A program made the translations under genes and the position numbers. Of a stretch of 64,000 nucleotides of DNA, positions 1 through 9,416 are shown piece by piece. The DNA lies in the NCBI RefSeq assembly GCF_007747215.1, contig NZ_CP036273.1, positions 1,596,322 to 1,660,321 on the forward strand, given 5' to 3'. The notes under the pieces are model-generated. The model saw only the letters and a list, made by a program, of their open reading frames with translations, was not told the origin of the DNA and searched no databases. Positions within the stretch are counted from its first letter, which is position 1, and each line of letters opens with the position of its first letter. Source of the DNA: Urbifossiella limnaea (GTDB taxonomy: Bacteria; Planctomycetota; Planctomycetia; Gemmatales; Gemmataceae).

Positions 1-1660
1 CCTGGGGCGTCACCAGTTCCTCGCGGCGCCCGCCGCTCACCCCCGGCCCGTACGCCAGCAGCGGCACCCACGTGTCGTAGGGGTACGGCGTGCCGTGCGT
101 CGTGCCGGTGTTGCCGGCCTTCCCCGGCAGGTCGAACGGCTTCATGAGCAGGTACACGTCGCCGCACCGCTCCGCGTAGTACGACCGCCGCACCTGCTCC
201 GTCAGCGCGTCCGCCGGCCCCGCTCGCCCCAACTCCTCGCGGGTGAACGCCCGCGCCACGTCCGGGTGCGTGCCCAGGTACGCCGCCAGGCTGCGGGCTA
301 CCTCCGTCTTCGTCGTCTTCTTCGCGGCGATGACCCGGTCGTTGAGGTACACCCACGGGGCGCTCACGGCCTCGATCCACGCGGTCTTCTTCTCCTTCGG
401 GTCGGGGCCGCCGAACGCCGCCGCCAGGTGCTTTTCCATCCCCTTCTGCAACTCCGACAGGTCGACCCGCTTCGCCCCGCGCGCCCGGCCGGTCGGCGAC
501 TCGGGGAGCGGGCAGACGCCGTGGTCCGCGGTCAGCGCCACGGCGTAGTTGTCGCGGCCGACCTGCCGGTCGAGGAAGCGGAGGAACTCGGCCATCAGCG
601 CGTCCGAGCGGAGCGTCACGTCGAGCACTTCCTGCGAGTCCGGCCCCCAGGTGTGGCCGATCAGGTCGTTCGAACTGAAGCTCACCGTCAACAGGTCGGG
701 CACGTCGTCGGCCCCGAGCTTCTCGGCGACGACGCACCGCTTGGCGAGTTCGAGGAGCATCTCGTTGCCGAACGGCGAGTTGGCCAGTGCCTCGTAGTAC
801 GCCTTGCCGGGGGTCTTGAGGCCGCCGGTGGTGGCGTGCGGGAATGTCCGCCCCTGTTTGCTGCCGCCGCCCTCGCCGGTCGCGTCGTCGTCGCCGCTGT
901 GGGCGGGGTAGTCGAGCCCGGGGGCGAACCGCGTCCAGTCGCGGCCGAACCAGCGGTCGGCGACCTTCTCGTCGTTGAACGCCGTCACCCACGCCGGCAC
1001 CGGCCGCTCCAGCCGGTCGGTGTAGTAGGTGGACGTGACGAACCGCCGGTTGAACCAGAACGCCCCGTTCGGGCGCATCCCGGTGGGGAGGATGGCAGAG
1101 CGGTCCTTGAGCGACAGGCCGAACACTTTGGACTGCTCGCCGAAGGCGCGGCGGATGGCGTCGGCCAGGGTGAAGGCGCGGAGGCGCTCCGGGTTGCCGG
1201 CGTCGGGCGGCTTGATCTCCTTGCCGGTCTTGGCGTCCACCTCGCGCGGCGGCGGCGGCACGAACGTGTAGCGGTCGCTGGCGGCGCAGTACGTGTCCCT
1301 CCCCTTCTCGTGCCAGTTGTTGTTGACGATGCCGTGCCGGGCCGGGGTGGCGCCGGTGGACACGGAGGCGTGCCCGGGGCCGGTGGTGGTGGTGGCGTAG
1401 GGGTAGTGGCAGCGGGCGAACCAGGCGCCGTCGGTTTGCAGGCGGGCGAACCCGTCGGGGCCGAACAGCGGCCGCCACTTGTCGAGGTAGTCGCCGCGGA
1501 GCTGGTCGAACATGACCAGCACGGCGAGCTTGACGCGGGGCGGCACCGCCTTCGGGGCGGGGGCGACGGGCGGCGGCGCGGCGCGGGTGAGGCCGGAAGC
1601 GACGGCCCCGGTGCCGACGACGATGGCGAAGAGTGGCAGGAGTGCGAGGGGGAGGCGCAT
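1..1660 (-). CDS. alkaline phosphatase family protein (C-terminus outside window)
   Basis: The gene runs leftward from ATG at 1660 and leaves the window, so the C-terminus is missing. About 553 residues are visible. A hydrophobic N-terminus (residues 4-22) suggests export. The alkaline-phosphatase-superfamily metal frame can be read: FDQLRGDY (Asp52), the TTTGPGHAS segment where PafA-type enzymes place their Thr nucleophile, SFSSNDLIGHTWGP, TADHG and THGTPYPYDT. The family hydrolyses phosphate monoesters or diesters in the periplasm with two zinc ions. PafA-like phosphatase is the best guess, but a nucleotide pyrophosphatase/phosphodiesterase is possible. The gene lies downstream of a 2OG oxygenase in the same direction, separated by a strong inverted repeat. 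Confidence 0.85.
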   Translation of the reverse strand, partial: MRLPLALLPLFAIVVGTGAVASGLTRAAPPPVAPAPKAVPPRVKLAVLVMFDQLRGDYLDKWRPLFGPDGFARLQTDGAWFARCHYPYATTTTGPGHASVSTGATPARHGIVNNNWHEKGRDTYCAASDRYTFVPPPPREVDAKTGKEIKPPDAGNPERLRAFTLADAIRRAFGEQSKVFGLSLKDRSAILPTGMRPNGAFWFNRRFVTSTYYTDRLERPVPAWVTAFNDEKVADRWFGRDWTRFAPGLDYPAHSGDDDATGEGGGSKQGRTFPHATTGGLKTPGKAYYEALANSPFGNEMLLELAKRCVVAEKLGADDVPDLLTVSFSSNDLIGHTWGPDSQEVLDVTLRSDALMAEFLRFLDRQVGRDNYAVALTADHGVCPLPESPTGRARGAKRVDLSELQKGMEKHLAAAFGGPDPKEKKTAWIEAVSAPWVYLNDRVIAAKKTTKTEVARSLAAYLGTHPDVARAFTREELGRAGPADALTEQVRRSYYAERCGDVYLLMKPFDLPGKAGNTGTTHGTPYPYDTWVPLLAYGPGVSGGRREELVTPQ

Positions 1661-1718
1661 GGTGTGGCGTCCGAGGGGTGAGTGCGGATAGAGATACCGA
1701 GAGCCCCACCGGGTCGGG

Positions 1719-1807
1719 AATGACCAATTTCCAATGACCCACCAATGACCAAGGAAGACAGCCGGGGTTTTCCTTGGTCATTGGTGGGTCATTGGAAATT
1801 GGTCATT
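1719..1807. repeat. 38-bp perfect inverted repeat, 13-nt loop
   Basis: The arms 1719-1756 and 1770-1807 are exact reverse complements, separated by 13 nt. Each arm is built from the short unit AATGACC repeated three times at 11-14 nt spacing. The right arm contains the TGA stop (1803-1805) of the 2OG oxygenase gene. It could act as a transcription terminator between the two leftward genes or be a dispersed palindromic element. Both are inference. Confidence 0.85.
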
Positions 1808-2399
1808 TTGCCCCCTGCCACCGGTACATCACGTCCGTCCGCAGCACGTACTTCCGGCCGCTCTCGACCGGCGCCCCCCGGTGGAGGATGCGGTGCGCGA
1901 ACACCAGCGCCATCCCCGGCTCCGGCACCACCGACACGACCGGGTCGTCGTCCTGCAAGCGGCCGAAGGTGAGGAAGTTGAACTCCGTCGCGCCGCCGGT
2001 GAAGCCGCCGCTGAGGTACAGCAGCACCGTCAGGTTGCTGTGCTCGTCGGGGGTCCGCTCGTAGTGGCCGTCGAAGTGCCAGTCGAACAGCTGCCCGGGG
2101 TCGTAGCGGTAGTAGCGGAACCGCTCGTTCAGCCCGACCGCGTGCCAGCTGCCGAACCGCTCCGGCACCAGCGGCCGCAACTTCTCCCACAGCACGGCGG
2201 CGGTGGCGGGGTCGTCCACCATGACGCGCTCGTTGCTGCGCATCCGCTTGTTCACGACGGGGCCGTCGTACATGTTGACCGGCGCGTCGCCGTACCCGGC
2301 CGCCTCGCTGCGGCCGACGTACTCGGCGCACTCGGCGGGGCTCAGGACGCCGCGGACGGTGAACACGTCGTCGCGGCCCGCGATGAGGGTCTTGGTCAC
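1803..2399 (-). CDS. 2OG-Fe(II) oxygenase, prolyl 4-hydroxylase-like
   Basis: The protein has 198 residues. I chose GTG at 2399 because GGAGG lies 7 nt upstream; a longer reading to 2552 has no such signal and low-complexity residues. The C-terminal half carries the double-stranded beta-helix iron site: HFDGHYERTPD gives HxD, HRILHRG gives the distal His, and GRKYVLRTDVMYR supplies the Arg that binds 2-oxoglutarate. The family hydroxylates protein or small-molecule substrates using Fe(II), O2 and 2-oxoglutarate. The substrate cannot be read from the sequence. Its stop codon lies inside the large inverted repeat. Confidence 0.8.
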   Translation of the reverse strand: MTKTLIAGRDDVFTVRGVLSPAECAEYVGRSEAAGYGDAPVNMYDGPVVNKRMRSNERVMVDDPATAAVLWEKLRPLVPERFGSWHAVGLNERFRYYRYDPGQLFDWHFDGHYERTPDEHSNLTVLLYLSGGFTGGATEFNFLTFGRLQDDDPVVSVVPEPGMALVFAHRILHRGAPVESGRKYVLRTDVMYRWQGAK

Positions 2400-2574
2400 G
2401 GCCGGCCTCCGGGGGTGTTGTACCGACGGCACCAGCCCCGGGCGGGTTCGCGGCTCCGGGTAACAACCGTACCCGCGCCCTTGAGTCGGACCGCCGCCGG
2501 GTTTACACTCCACCACGACTCGCGTCACGGATTGTTTACTCACTCTCCCCACCCTCCTCCCCGGAGGCCCGCCC

Positions 2575-4785
2575 GTGCCACGTCTGCACGCCCTCCTCGA
2601 ATGCGTCGGTCAAGCGCTCTGCGAGAAGGGCCGCAAGGCCCTCCGCGGCCAGTGGCCCTACGCCGACATCATCCTCGACACCGCCAAGGTCGCGTTCGAC
2701 CTCGCCCACCGCAAGCTCCCCGGCCCCGACCTCGTCGGCGCGCTCGCCGACTGCGCCGCCTGCCCCGACCACGAGTTCGACCGCCGCGTCGGCGAAATCA
2801 TCACCGAGCTCGCCGAGACGCACCACGTCCCCAAAGAGGCGCTGGCCGACTACCTCCGCGGCTTCCCGCCCACCGTCCGCCAGACGTTCCGGCGCCCCAC
2901 CGACCCGGCCGGCACCACCGCCCCGGACGGGATGCTCCTGCACAAGGCCGAAGACCTGCTGCGGTTCCTGCCGCCGCGGCCGCCGCGGTTCCGCCCCGGC
3001 GAGCGGCCGCCGCACCTCGACAACTGGACGCTCACCGAGCTCCGCGGCCTCGGCGAGTGCTCCGAGGTGTGGCGGGCCGAAGACCCCGACCGGCCGGACG
3101 ACTCGCCGGCGGCGCTGAAGTTCGCCATCGACCCCGAGACGCGCACCCGCGTCACCGGCGGCACCGCCCTGTTTCAGAAGGTGTTCGCCCTCAACGACAT
3201 CCCCGGCGTCCTGCCGCTGCGATCGGTCTACCTCGAGTCCGACCCGCCGTGCCTCGACGCCCCGTTCGTGTTCGGCTACGACCTGGCCGGCGTCATGCTC
3301 GAGTGGCGGCACCGCTACGCCGGCCCGAAGCCGGAGGCGGCGCTGAAGCTGGTCCGCCGCCTCGCCGGCATCCTCGCCGCGGCCCACGCGCAGGGCGTTA
3401 CCCACCGCGACCTGAAGCCCTCGAACGTGCTCATGCACCCGACCGAGGGCGGCAAGTTCACCATGTGGGTGACCGACTTCGGGTGGGGCGAGATCGAGGC
3501 GGTGCGGTCGCTGGAACTGGCCAAGGCCGGGCCGCGCGGCGAACAGGTGCGCCTCGCCCGCCGCGGCGCCGCCACCGAGATTTACGCCTCGCCGCAGCAG
3601 ATGAAGCGCGAGCCGCCGGCGCCCACCGACGACATCCACGCCGTCGGCGTCATCTGGTACCAACTGCTGAAGCGCGACCCGGCCGAGGCCGCGCCGGTCG
3701 GCAACGAGTGGATCGAGGAGCTGCGGCCGCACGGCTTCTCCGACAGCCAGGCGAAGGTGTTGCAGTCGTGCCTCGCCACCCGGCCGGACAAGCGGCCGAA
3801 GAACGCCGTCGAGTTGGCCGAGTTGCTCTCCCGGGTCACGATGGGCACCGTCGCCGCCGACCACGGCACCGACGGCTCGCGGCTGCTGGCGACGCCGGCG
3901 GCGCGGGCGCCGACGAGCAAGCCCGCGACGACGGTCGTGACGACCGCCGGGGGCCGGCCCTTCGACCCCGACGCGACCGCCGTTCAGGCGTCGGCCCTGC
4001 TGGCGTCGCTGGGCGGCTCGGTGGTCGGCGCGGCCGGGCCGAAGTCGAACACCGGCGGGCTGCGGATGGTGAAGAACTCCGTCGGCATGAACTTCGTCCG
4101 CATCGCCCCCGGCAGCTTCCGGATGGGCTCCGAGCCGGACGAGCACGGGCACCGCGAGCACGAGGCGCCGCCGCACGAGGTGCAGGTCAGCCGGCGGATT
4201 TACCTGTCCGTCTTCCCTGTGACGCAGAACGAGTACCACGCGGTGATGGGGAAGAACCCGTCGAAGCACCCGAAGGGGGGAGAATTCCAGCCGGTCGAGA
4301 GCGTGTCGTGGCACGACGCCGAGCAGTTCTGCGCGAAGCTGTCGAGCCGCGCCGAGGAGGCGGGCCACCACCGGTCGTACCGGCTGCCGACGGAGGCCGA
4401 GTGGGAGTACGCGTGCCGCGCGGGGAGCACCACGCCGTTCGCCTGCGGGGCGACGCTGACGGCGGCAGACGCGGTGTTCAACACGGGCGCGCGCGACGCC
4501 CCGAAGCACCCGGCGGCGGTCGGCGGCAAGCCGGCGAACGCCTGGGGGCTGTGCGACATGCACGGGAACGTGCAGGAGTGGGTGATGGACTGGTACGACG
4601 AGTACTTCTACACCGAGAGCCCGCCGGACGACCCGATCGGCCCGCCGCGGGGGATGACAAAGGTGGCGCGCGGCGGGGCGTGGAACATGCCCTCGCCGGA
4701 CTGCCGCTCGGCGGCGCGCCGGGCGTACACGCCGGACACGCGCTCCGAGTCGATCGGGTTCCGCGTCGTGCTGGTCTCGGGGTGA
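2575..4785 (+). CDS. Ser/Thr protein kinase fused to FGE-sulfatase-like domain
   Basis: The protein has 736 residues with a GTG start and GGAGG 8 nt upstream. Residues ~1-140 are of unknown fold. A Hanks-type kinase domain covers ~150-410 with HRDLKPSN (~276) and DFG (~300); the glycine loop is degenerate (GLGECSEVW). Residues ~490-736 match the formylglycine-generating-enzyme/SUMF fold (GMNFVRIAPGSFRMGS, PVTQNEYH, RLPTEAEWEYACRAG, DMHGNVQEW, GFRVVL). The catalytic cysteine pair of true FGE is not present in the RGGAWNMPSPDCRSAARR segment, so this is probably a binding or sensory module. It is followed 53 bp later by another kinase gene. Confidence 0.85.
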   Translation: MPRLHALLECVGQALCEKGRKALRGQWPYADIILDTAKVAFDLAHRKLPGPDLVGALADCAACPDHEFDRRVGEIITELAETHHVPKEALADYLRGFPPTVRQTFRRPTDPAGTTAPDGMLLHKAEDLLRFLPPRPPRFRPGERPPHLDNWTLTELRGLGECSEVWRAEDPDRPDDSPAALKFAIDPETRTRVTGGTALFQKVFALNDIPGVLPLRSVYLESDPPCLDAPFVFGYDLAGVMLEWRHRYAGPKPEAALKLVRRLAGILAAAHAQGVTHRDLKPSNVLMHPTEGGKFTMWVTDFGWGEIEAVRSLELAKAGPRGEQVRLARRGAATEIYASPQQMKREPPAPTDDIHAVGVIWYQLLKRDPAEAAPVGNEWIEELRPHGFSDSQAKVLQSCLATRPDKRPKNAVELAELLSRVTMGTVAADHGTDGSRLLATPAARAPTSKPATTVVTTAGGRPFDPDATAVQASALLASLGGSVVGAAGPKSNTGGLRMVKNSVGMNFVRIAPGSFRMGSEPDEHGHREHEAPPHEVQVSRRIYLSVFPVTQNEYHAVMGKNPSKHPKGGEFQPVESVSWHDAEQFCAKLSSRAEEAGHHRSYRLPTEAEWEYACRAGSTTPFACGATLTAADAVFNTGARDAPKHPAAVGGKPANAWGLCDMHGNVQEWVMDWYDEYFYTESPPDDPIGPPRGMTKVARGGAWNMPSPDCRSAARRAYTPDTRSESIGFRVVLVSG

Positions 4786-4838
4786 GCCGGGGACGGCGAC
4801 TCGATCCAAGAACCGGCGCGGGCCGGGAGGGAATTGGG

Positions 4839-7043
4839 ATGGCACGCCCGGTCGTCGGCTGGCTCCTGATCGTCGCCGGCCTGGCCGCGGTCGTGGGCGG
4901 CCTCGGCATGGGGTACATCTTCCGGATCGTGCACGAGACGGAGCAGGAGCGAGAGCAGTGGGCCGTCGTCTACGACGGCCGCGCCCGCCGGCCGACCCAC
5001 GATCCTACCGTCGGCTACGCCTCCGCCGCGGCCAGCGTCGTCGTCGGCGGGTTGATGCTCGCCATCGGCTTCGGCGCGCGCCGCGTTCCCTCCCGGCGGC
5101 GGCGGTCGGTCGCGGACGGACCCGCGCGGGAGTGTCCCGACTGCGGCGAGCCGATGTCCGCCCGGGCCACCCGCTGCTACCACTGCGCCGGCGTCATCCG
5201 CGTCGAGGTGGAACGCGGCGGCCGCGGCTCCCGCCGGCTCCTCGCCCGACCGCCGGCGCCCCCGGACCGAGAAGACCCCCCGGCGATCCCGCTCGCCGAG
5301 GTGGACACGCCGCGGGCCGCCGTCGACGCGACCGAGAAGGCGGACTACGCGGCCCGGTTCGCCACCCCAGGCACCAACGCCACCGGCGCCTACGTCCCGG
5401 CTCCCGACGCCGCCGTCGCGGCGGCCCCGGTGCTCGTCTCCGGCCGGTACGAACTCGGGCCGGAACTCGCCCGCGGCGGGATGGGGGTCGTCCACCGGGC
5501 CGCGGACCGGGCGTTCGACCGCGAGGTGGCGATCAAGTTGCTGGCCCCCCGGCTGGCGGGCACCCCGGCCGCCGACCGGTTCCTCGACGAGGCCCGCATC
5601 ACCGGCCGGCTCCAACACCCGAGCATACCGCCGGTTCACGAGGTCGGCGTGCTGATAGACGGCAACCCGTACCTGGTCATGAAGCTGATCCGCGGCCACA
5701 CCCTGGCCGACGAGATCGCCGCCGCCCGGCGGCCGTCCGGCCGGGCGGAGGTCGGCCCGGCCGGGCTCGACGACGACCGCGACCGCGACGCCGTGGATCA
5801 CCGCGACCGCCTCCTCCGCGCGTTCGAGCAGGTCTGCCTGGCGGTCGCCTTCGCCCACTCCCGGCGGGTCGTCCACCGCGACCTGAAGCCGCAGAACGTC
5901 ATGGTCGGGGCGTTCGGCGAGGTGCAGGTCATGGACTGGGGGATCGCCAAGGAACTGACGGCCCCGGCCGGCTCGCGCCCCGACGCCGGCGCGGCCGAGC
6001 CGGGCGACGGCCCCGAGGACCGGACCCGCGTCGGCGACGTGGTGGGCACCCCGGCGTACATGCCGCCGGAACAGGCCCGCGGGGAGAACGACCGCGTCGA
6101 CGAGCGGGCCGACGTGTTCGCCCTCGGCGGCGTCCTGTGCGCGATCCTGACCGGCGCCGCCCCGTACCAGGGGGGCAGCGGGCACGAGGTACTCGGGAAG
6201 GCGGCGGCGGCCGAGCTGGACGACGCGGCCGCGCGCCTCGACGACGTTGCCGGGGCCGGGCGGTTCCCCTGGCTGGCGAAGAAGTGCCTGGCCCCCGACC
6301 CGGCGGACCGCTTCGCCCACGCCGGCGAGGTCGCGGCCGCCGTCCACGACGCCTTCGCCAAGGCCGAGCAGGTGCGGCGGCAGGCCGAACTCGCGGACGC
6401 GGCGGACGCCGCCGACCGGGCCGAGCGCGTCGCCCGCCGCGCCACCCGGCGGGCGGCCCTGTTCGGCGGCGGTGGGGTGGCCCTCGGGGCGGTGCTGTTG
6501 GTGGGGGCGTACCTCGTCTCCGGCGCCGACCTCGGCGGGAACCGGGCGGAGATCGCCGCCGCACGCGAGCGGCGGTCGCGGGAACTGCTCACGGTCGTGT
6601 GCGACGCGGTGGCGCGGGGGATCGACGCCGGTCGGGTCGCGCCCGGCGCCGACGGCGATTACCGGGAGCGGATGCACACCCTACTACTAGAAGTGACCGC
6701 CCCACTGGGGCCGCAGGACCGGGCGAAGGCGTGCCTCGTCGAGGCCGCGATGGCCGAGGCCGCCGGCGACCGGGACGCCGCTGCCCGCCACTGGGAGCTG
6801 GCGGCCGAGGCGTACCGGCCGGGCGTACCCGAGCACACCCGCCTTCACCTGGCCTGCGACGCGGTCGGCTGGTTCTCCGGGCCGCCTGCCCCTGGGCGGA
6901 TGGAACGGCTGATCCTGTCCGGGGCCGTCCGGGTGATCGCCCCGTCGGCCGCCGACCCGGCGCTCCCGGACGGCGTCCGCAGCCGCGCCGCCGGCGCCCT
7001 GGCCACGGCGGAGCAGGTCGGCGTGCTGCCGGGCCGCCCGTGA
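4839..7043 (+). CDS. membrane Ser/Thr protein kinase with zinc ribbon
   Basis: The protein has 734 residues; ATG at 4839 is preceded by GGGAGG at 4825-4830. Order of parts: two N-terminal membrane segments (~7-27 and ~60-80), a four-Cys zinc ribbon (C99, C102, C113, C116), a kinase domain from ~203 with GGMGVVHR, Lys233, HRDLKPQN (~347) and DWG in place of DFG (~364), an acidic/basic coiled-coil-like stretch, a third membrane segment (~541-563) and a ~170-residue C-terminal region of unknown role. GTPAYMPPEQ marks the activation segment. The DWG variant is common in planctomycete kinases. Likely a membrane signalling kinase whose partner is unknown. Confidence 0.85.
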   Translation: MARPVVGWLLIVAGLAAVVGGLGMGYIFRIVHETEQEREQWAVVYDGRARRPTHDPTVGYASAAASVVVGGLMLAIGFGARRVPSRRRRSVADGPARECPDCGEPMSARATRCYHCAGVIRVEVERGGRGSRRLLARPPAPPDREDPPAIPLAEVDTPRAAVDATEKADYAARFATPGTNATGAYVPAPDAAVAAAPVLVSGRYELGPELARGGMGVVHRAADRAFDREVAIKLLAPRLAGTPAADRFLDEARITGRLQHPSIPPVHEVGVLIDGNPYLVMKLIRGHTLADEIAAARRPSGRAEVGPAGLDDDRDRDAVDHRDRLLRAFEQVCLAVAFAHSRRVVHRDLKPQNVMVGAFGEVQVMDWGIAKELTAPAGSRPDAGAAEPGDGPEDRTRVGDVVGTPAYMPPEQARGENDRVDERADVFALGGVLCAILTGAAPYQGGSGHEVLGKAAAAELDDAAARLDDVAGAGRFPWLAKKCLAPDPADRFAHAGEVAAAVHDAFAKAEQVRRQAELADAADAADRAERVARRATRRAALFGGGGVALGAVLLVGAYLVSGADLGGNRAEIAAARERRSRELLTVVCDAVARGIDAGRVAPGADGDYRERMHTLLLEVTAPLGPQDRAKACLVEAAMAEAAGDRDAAARHWELAAEAYRPGVPEHTRLHLACDAVGWFSGPPAPGRMERLILSGAVRVIAPSAADPALPDGVRSRAAGALATAEQVGVLPGRP

Positions 7044-7089
7044 CGCTGCCGCGACGACCCGTACCGACCCGGCCCAGGAACCCTACCCC

Positions 7090-8037
7090 GTGGAACTTCG
7101 ACCGCTCGGCCGCACCGGCCTTCACGTCTCACACCTCTCGCTCGGCGGCGCCGCCATCGGCCAGCAGTACGGCCCCGTGTCCGCCGGCGAGGTCACCGAC
7201 GTGATCCGCGCCGCGGTCGACGCCGGCGTCAACCTCATCGACACCGCCGCGTACTACGGCAAAGGCCTGTCCGAGGAGCTGATCGGCGCCGCCCTCGCGG
7301 ACGGCCTCCGCGACCACATGATGATCTGCACGAAGGCCGGCCGCCTCGACCGCGCCGTCTTCGACTTCACCGCCGCCGGCATGCGCCGCTGCTTCGAGGC
7401 GTCGCTGAAGCGCCTCCGGACCGACCGCGTCGAGGTGCTGCTGGCGCACGACATCGAGTTCGCCGACGACTTCGAGCGCGTCTTCGACGAGACCGCGAAC
7501 GTGCTCCACGCGCTGAAGCGCGAGGGGAAGTGCCGCTTCGTCGGCATGTCGTGCTACCCGCTTGGCCTGCTGCGGCGGGCGGTCGAGCGGTGCGAGCTGG
7601 ACGTGGTCGTCAGCTACGCCCATTACACGTTGCAAAACACCCGTCTGGTGTCCGACTTCCTGCCGGCCGCGGAGGCGCGCGGGGTCGGGGTGCTGAACGC
7701 GTCGCCGCTGGCGCTGGGGCTGCTGACGCACGGCGGGCCGCAGGCGTGGAACCCGGCGCCGCCGGAGGTGAAGGCGGCGTGCGCCGCGGCCGCGGAGTTG
7801 TGCCGCGGCCGCGGGGCCGACCTGGCCGAGCTGGGGATGCAATTCTGCTACGCGGAGGGCCGCATTCCCAGCACGATCACCGGCACCGCGAAGGCCGCCG
7901 AGCTCGCGGCGAACCTGCGGGCGCTCGCGGAGCCGATCGACGCGGCCCTGCTCGCGGACGTGGCAGCTGTACTGGCGCCGGTCAAAGATCACTCGTGGAA
8001 ATCGGGCAACTGGACGGAGCCGGTCGTGCCGGGGTGA
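7090..8037 (+). CDS. aldo/keto reductase, L-galactose dehydrogenase-like
   Basis: The protein has 315 residues with a GTG start. The AKR catalytic tetrad is visible: Asp and Tyr in NLIDTAAYYG, Lys in MICTKAGR and His in LLAHDIEF. The GRTGLHVSHLSLGG opening and the ASPLALGLLT segment fit the subgroup containing plant-type L-galactose and L-fucose dehydrogenases, which oxidise sugars to lactones with NAD(P). Substrate is inferred from subgroup resemblance only. It follows the kinase gene by 46 bp in the same direction and may be co-transcribed. Confidence 0.85.
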   Translation: MELRPLGRTGLHVSHLSLGGAAIGQQYGPVSAGEVTDVIRAAVDAGVNLIDTAAYYGKGLSEELIGAALADGLRDHMMICTKAGRLDRAVFDFTAAGMRRCFEASLKRLRTDRVEVLLAHDIEFADDFERVFDETANVLHALKREGKCRFVGMSCYPLGLLRRAVERCELDVVVSYAHYTLQNTRLVSDFLPAAEARGVGVLNASPLALGLLTHGGPQAWNPAPPEVKAACAAAAELCRGRGADLAELGMQFCYAEGRIPSTITGTAKAAELAANLRALAEPIDAALLADVAAVLAPVKDHSWKSGNWTEPVVPG

Positions 8038-8114
8038 AAACTCTGACCGCCCTTTGACGCCGCCCCGAGCGTCGGCTAGGATACACATCTGCTCCCGCCC
8101 GCCGGAGGCTCGCG

Positions 8115-9119
8115 ATGTTCGCCACGCTCCTGGTCGCCGCCGCGACCGCCCCCGCCGCCCCGATCCCGGCCGACGCCCACGCCGCCCCGGCCGGCCCCGC
8201 CCCGTGGGTCGTCCACCTCAAGTCCGACGACGCCAACCAACTCCGCCTCCTCGTCCAGACGCCGGCCACCGTCAAGCAGACGCGGCAGATGGTCAAGCAG
8301 GTCAACGGCAAGCAGGTGGTCGAGCAGCAGGTCGTGGACGTGCAGACGGTCCAGCACACGCAGGTGTCGCTGGCCGACCTCAGCGGCACGGTCGCGGCCG
8401 CCGACGGCTCGCCGGTCGGGTCCGCGGAACTCCTCCGCCGGGCCAAGGACGGCGTCACGGTGCTGATCTCGGCCGACGGCAAGGCTGTCGACCGGGCCTG
8501 GCTGAAGGCGGTCGGGTCGAACACGGTCGTCGTGGCCGCGAAGGCACTCGCCGGGGCGGCCGCCGCGCCGCAGCCGATCAACAGCACGCGCGGCGTCGCC
8601 AACACGCCGGCGCCGCGGCTCACGCTCCTGACGACCGGCCCCGACGGCACGGTGCGGGTGAGCACTCAGCCGGGCGGCGTCCGCTACTACACCAGCGGCC
8701 GGATGGTCATCATGAACGGGGCGCCGTTGATGCTCGACGACGTCGGGTACGCGATGCCCAACGGCGGCGGTGCCCAGCAGGTGCGGCCGCTCAACGAGGT
8801 CGGCTTCGACGCGTACGACCTGACCGGTCGGATCGTGGCCCGCGACGAGGCCGTGCGCCGCCTCCGCGCCGGCGGCCTGGTGCTGGTCGCCCCCGGCCGG
8901 TTCCCCGACCCCGCCCACCTCCAACCGTTCCGCGGTGACCTGCTCGTGCTGGTGTCGTCCGAGAACCTGAGCGCCGCCGGCGCCGCGCCCGCCACTCCCG
9001 CCCCGGCGCCGGCCGTCGAAGTGAAGCCGGCGATCCTCCGCGTGGCGCCGCTGGTCGCCCCCGCACAGCTGGCGCGGCCGGTGCTCCGGGCTGTTCCCGC
9101 GCAGCCGCCGCAGCCGTGA
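8115..9119 (+). CDS. secreted protein of unknown function
   Basis: The protein has 334 residues; ATG 8115 follows a GGAGG. A short hydrophobic Ala-rich start (residues 1-22) looks like a signal peptide. The middle contains a Gln/Val-rich segment (KQVNGKQVVEQQVVDVQTVQ) and a beta-rich region, and the C-terminus is Ala/Pro-rich. I do not recognise a catalytic motif. It ends in a convergent gap with a kinase gene. Confidence 0.7.
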   Translation: MFATLLVAAATAPAAPIPADAHAAPAGPAPWVVHLKSDDANQLRLLVQTPATVKQTRQMVKQVNGKQVVEQQVVDVQTVQHTQVSLADLSGTVAAADGSPVGSAELLRRAKDGVTVLISADGKAVDRAWLKAVGSNTVVVAAKALAGAAAAPQPINSTRGVANTPAPRLTLLTTGPDGTVRVSTQPGGVRYYTSGRMVIMNGAPLMLDDVGYAMPNGGGAQQVRPLNEVGFDAYDLTGRIVARDEAVRRLRAGGLVLVAPGRFPDPAHLQPFRGDLLVLVSSENLSAAGAAPATPAPAPAVEVKPAILRVAPLVAPAQLARPVLRAVPAQPPQP

Positions 9120-9192
9120 GCTCGGCTGGTGGCTGTTCGCCCGCGGTGGGATGTTTCCGCCCCGGCGGTTCGAGCAACCCCGCGAAGCTGCC

Positions 9193-9216
9193 CCCCGTAC
9201 CGTTCGAGGTACGGGG
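9193..9216. terminator. hairpin between convergent genes
   Basis: CCCCGTACC pairs perfectly with GGTACGGGG around a 6-nt loop. It sits in the 297-bp gap between the convergent genes ending at 9119 and 9417. There is no U-tract, so an intrinsic terminator role is only plausible. I see nothing else in this gap. Confidence 0.5.
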
Positions 9217-9416
9217 TGGAATTTGACGGCCGCAAATCTCCCTCATCCTGTACAGGTCAAGCAGCCCCGCCCGGGGGGCGTCGAGTTGAACGAGCCGGGC
9301 ACCGGGGTTCTCTACCTCGGCCCCGCCAAGCACGGCACGACCGGGCCGAGTCGCTGGACGCGGTCGCGGCGGCGTGGTCGGCGCACCGCGAGGCGGCGCG
9401 CTGGCGGCGGACCGGC

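Noticed and set aside
1881-4838. Very long open frame running into the kinase gene at 4839-7043 from the left
   Set aside because: Upstream of ATG 4839 it is Arg/Pro-rich shadow coding opposite or out of frame to the real kinase-FGE gene; the ribosome-binding site GGGAGG marks 4839.
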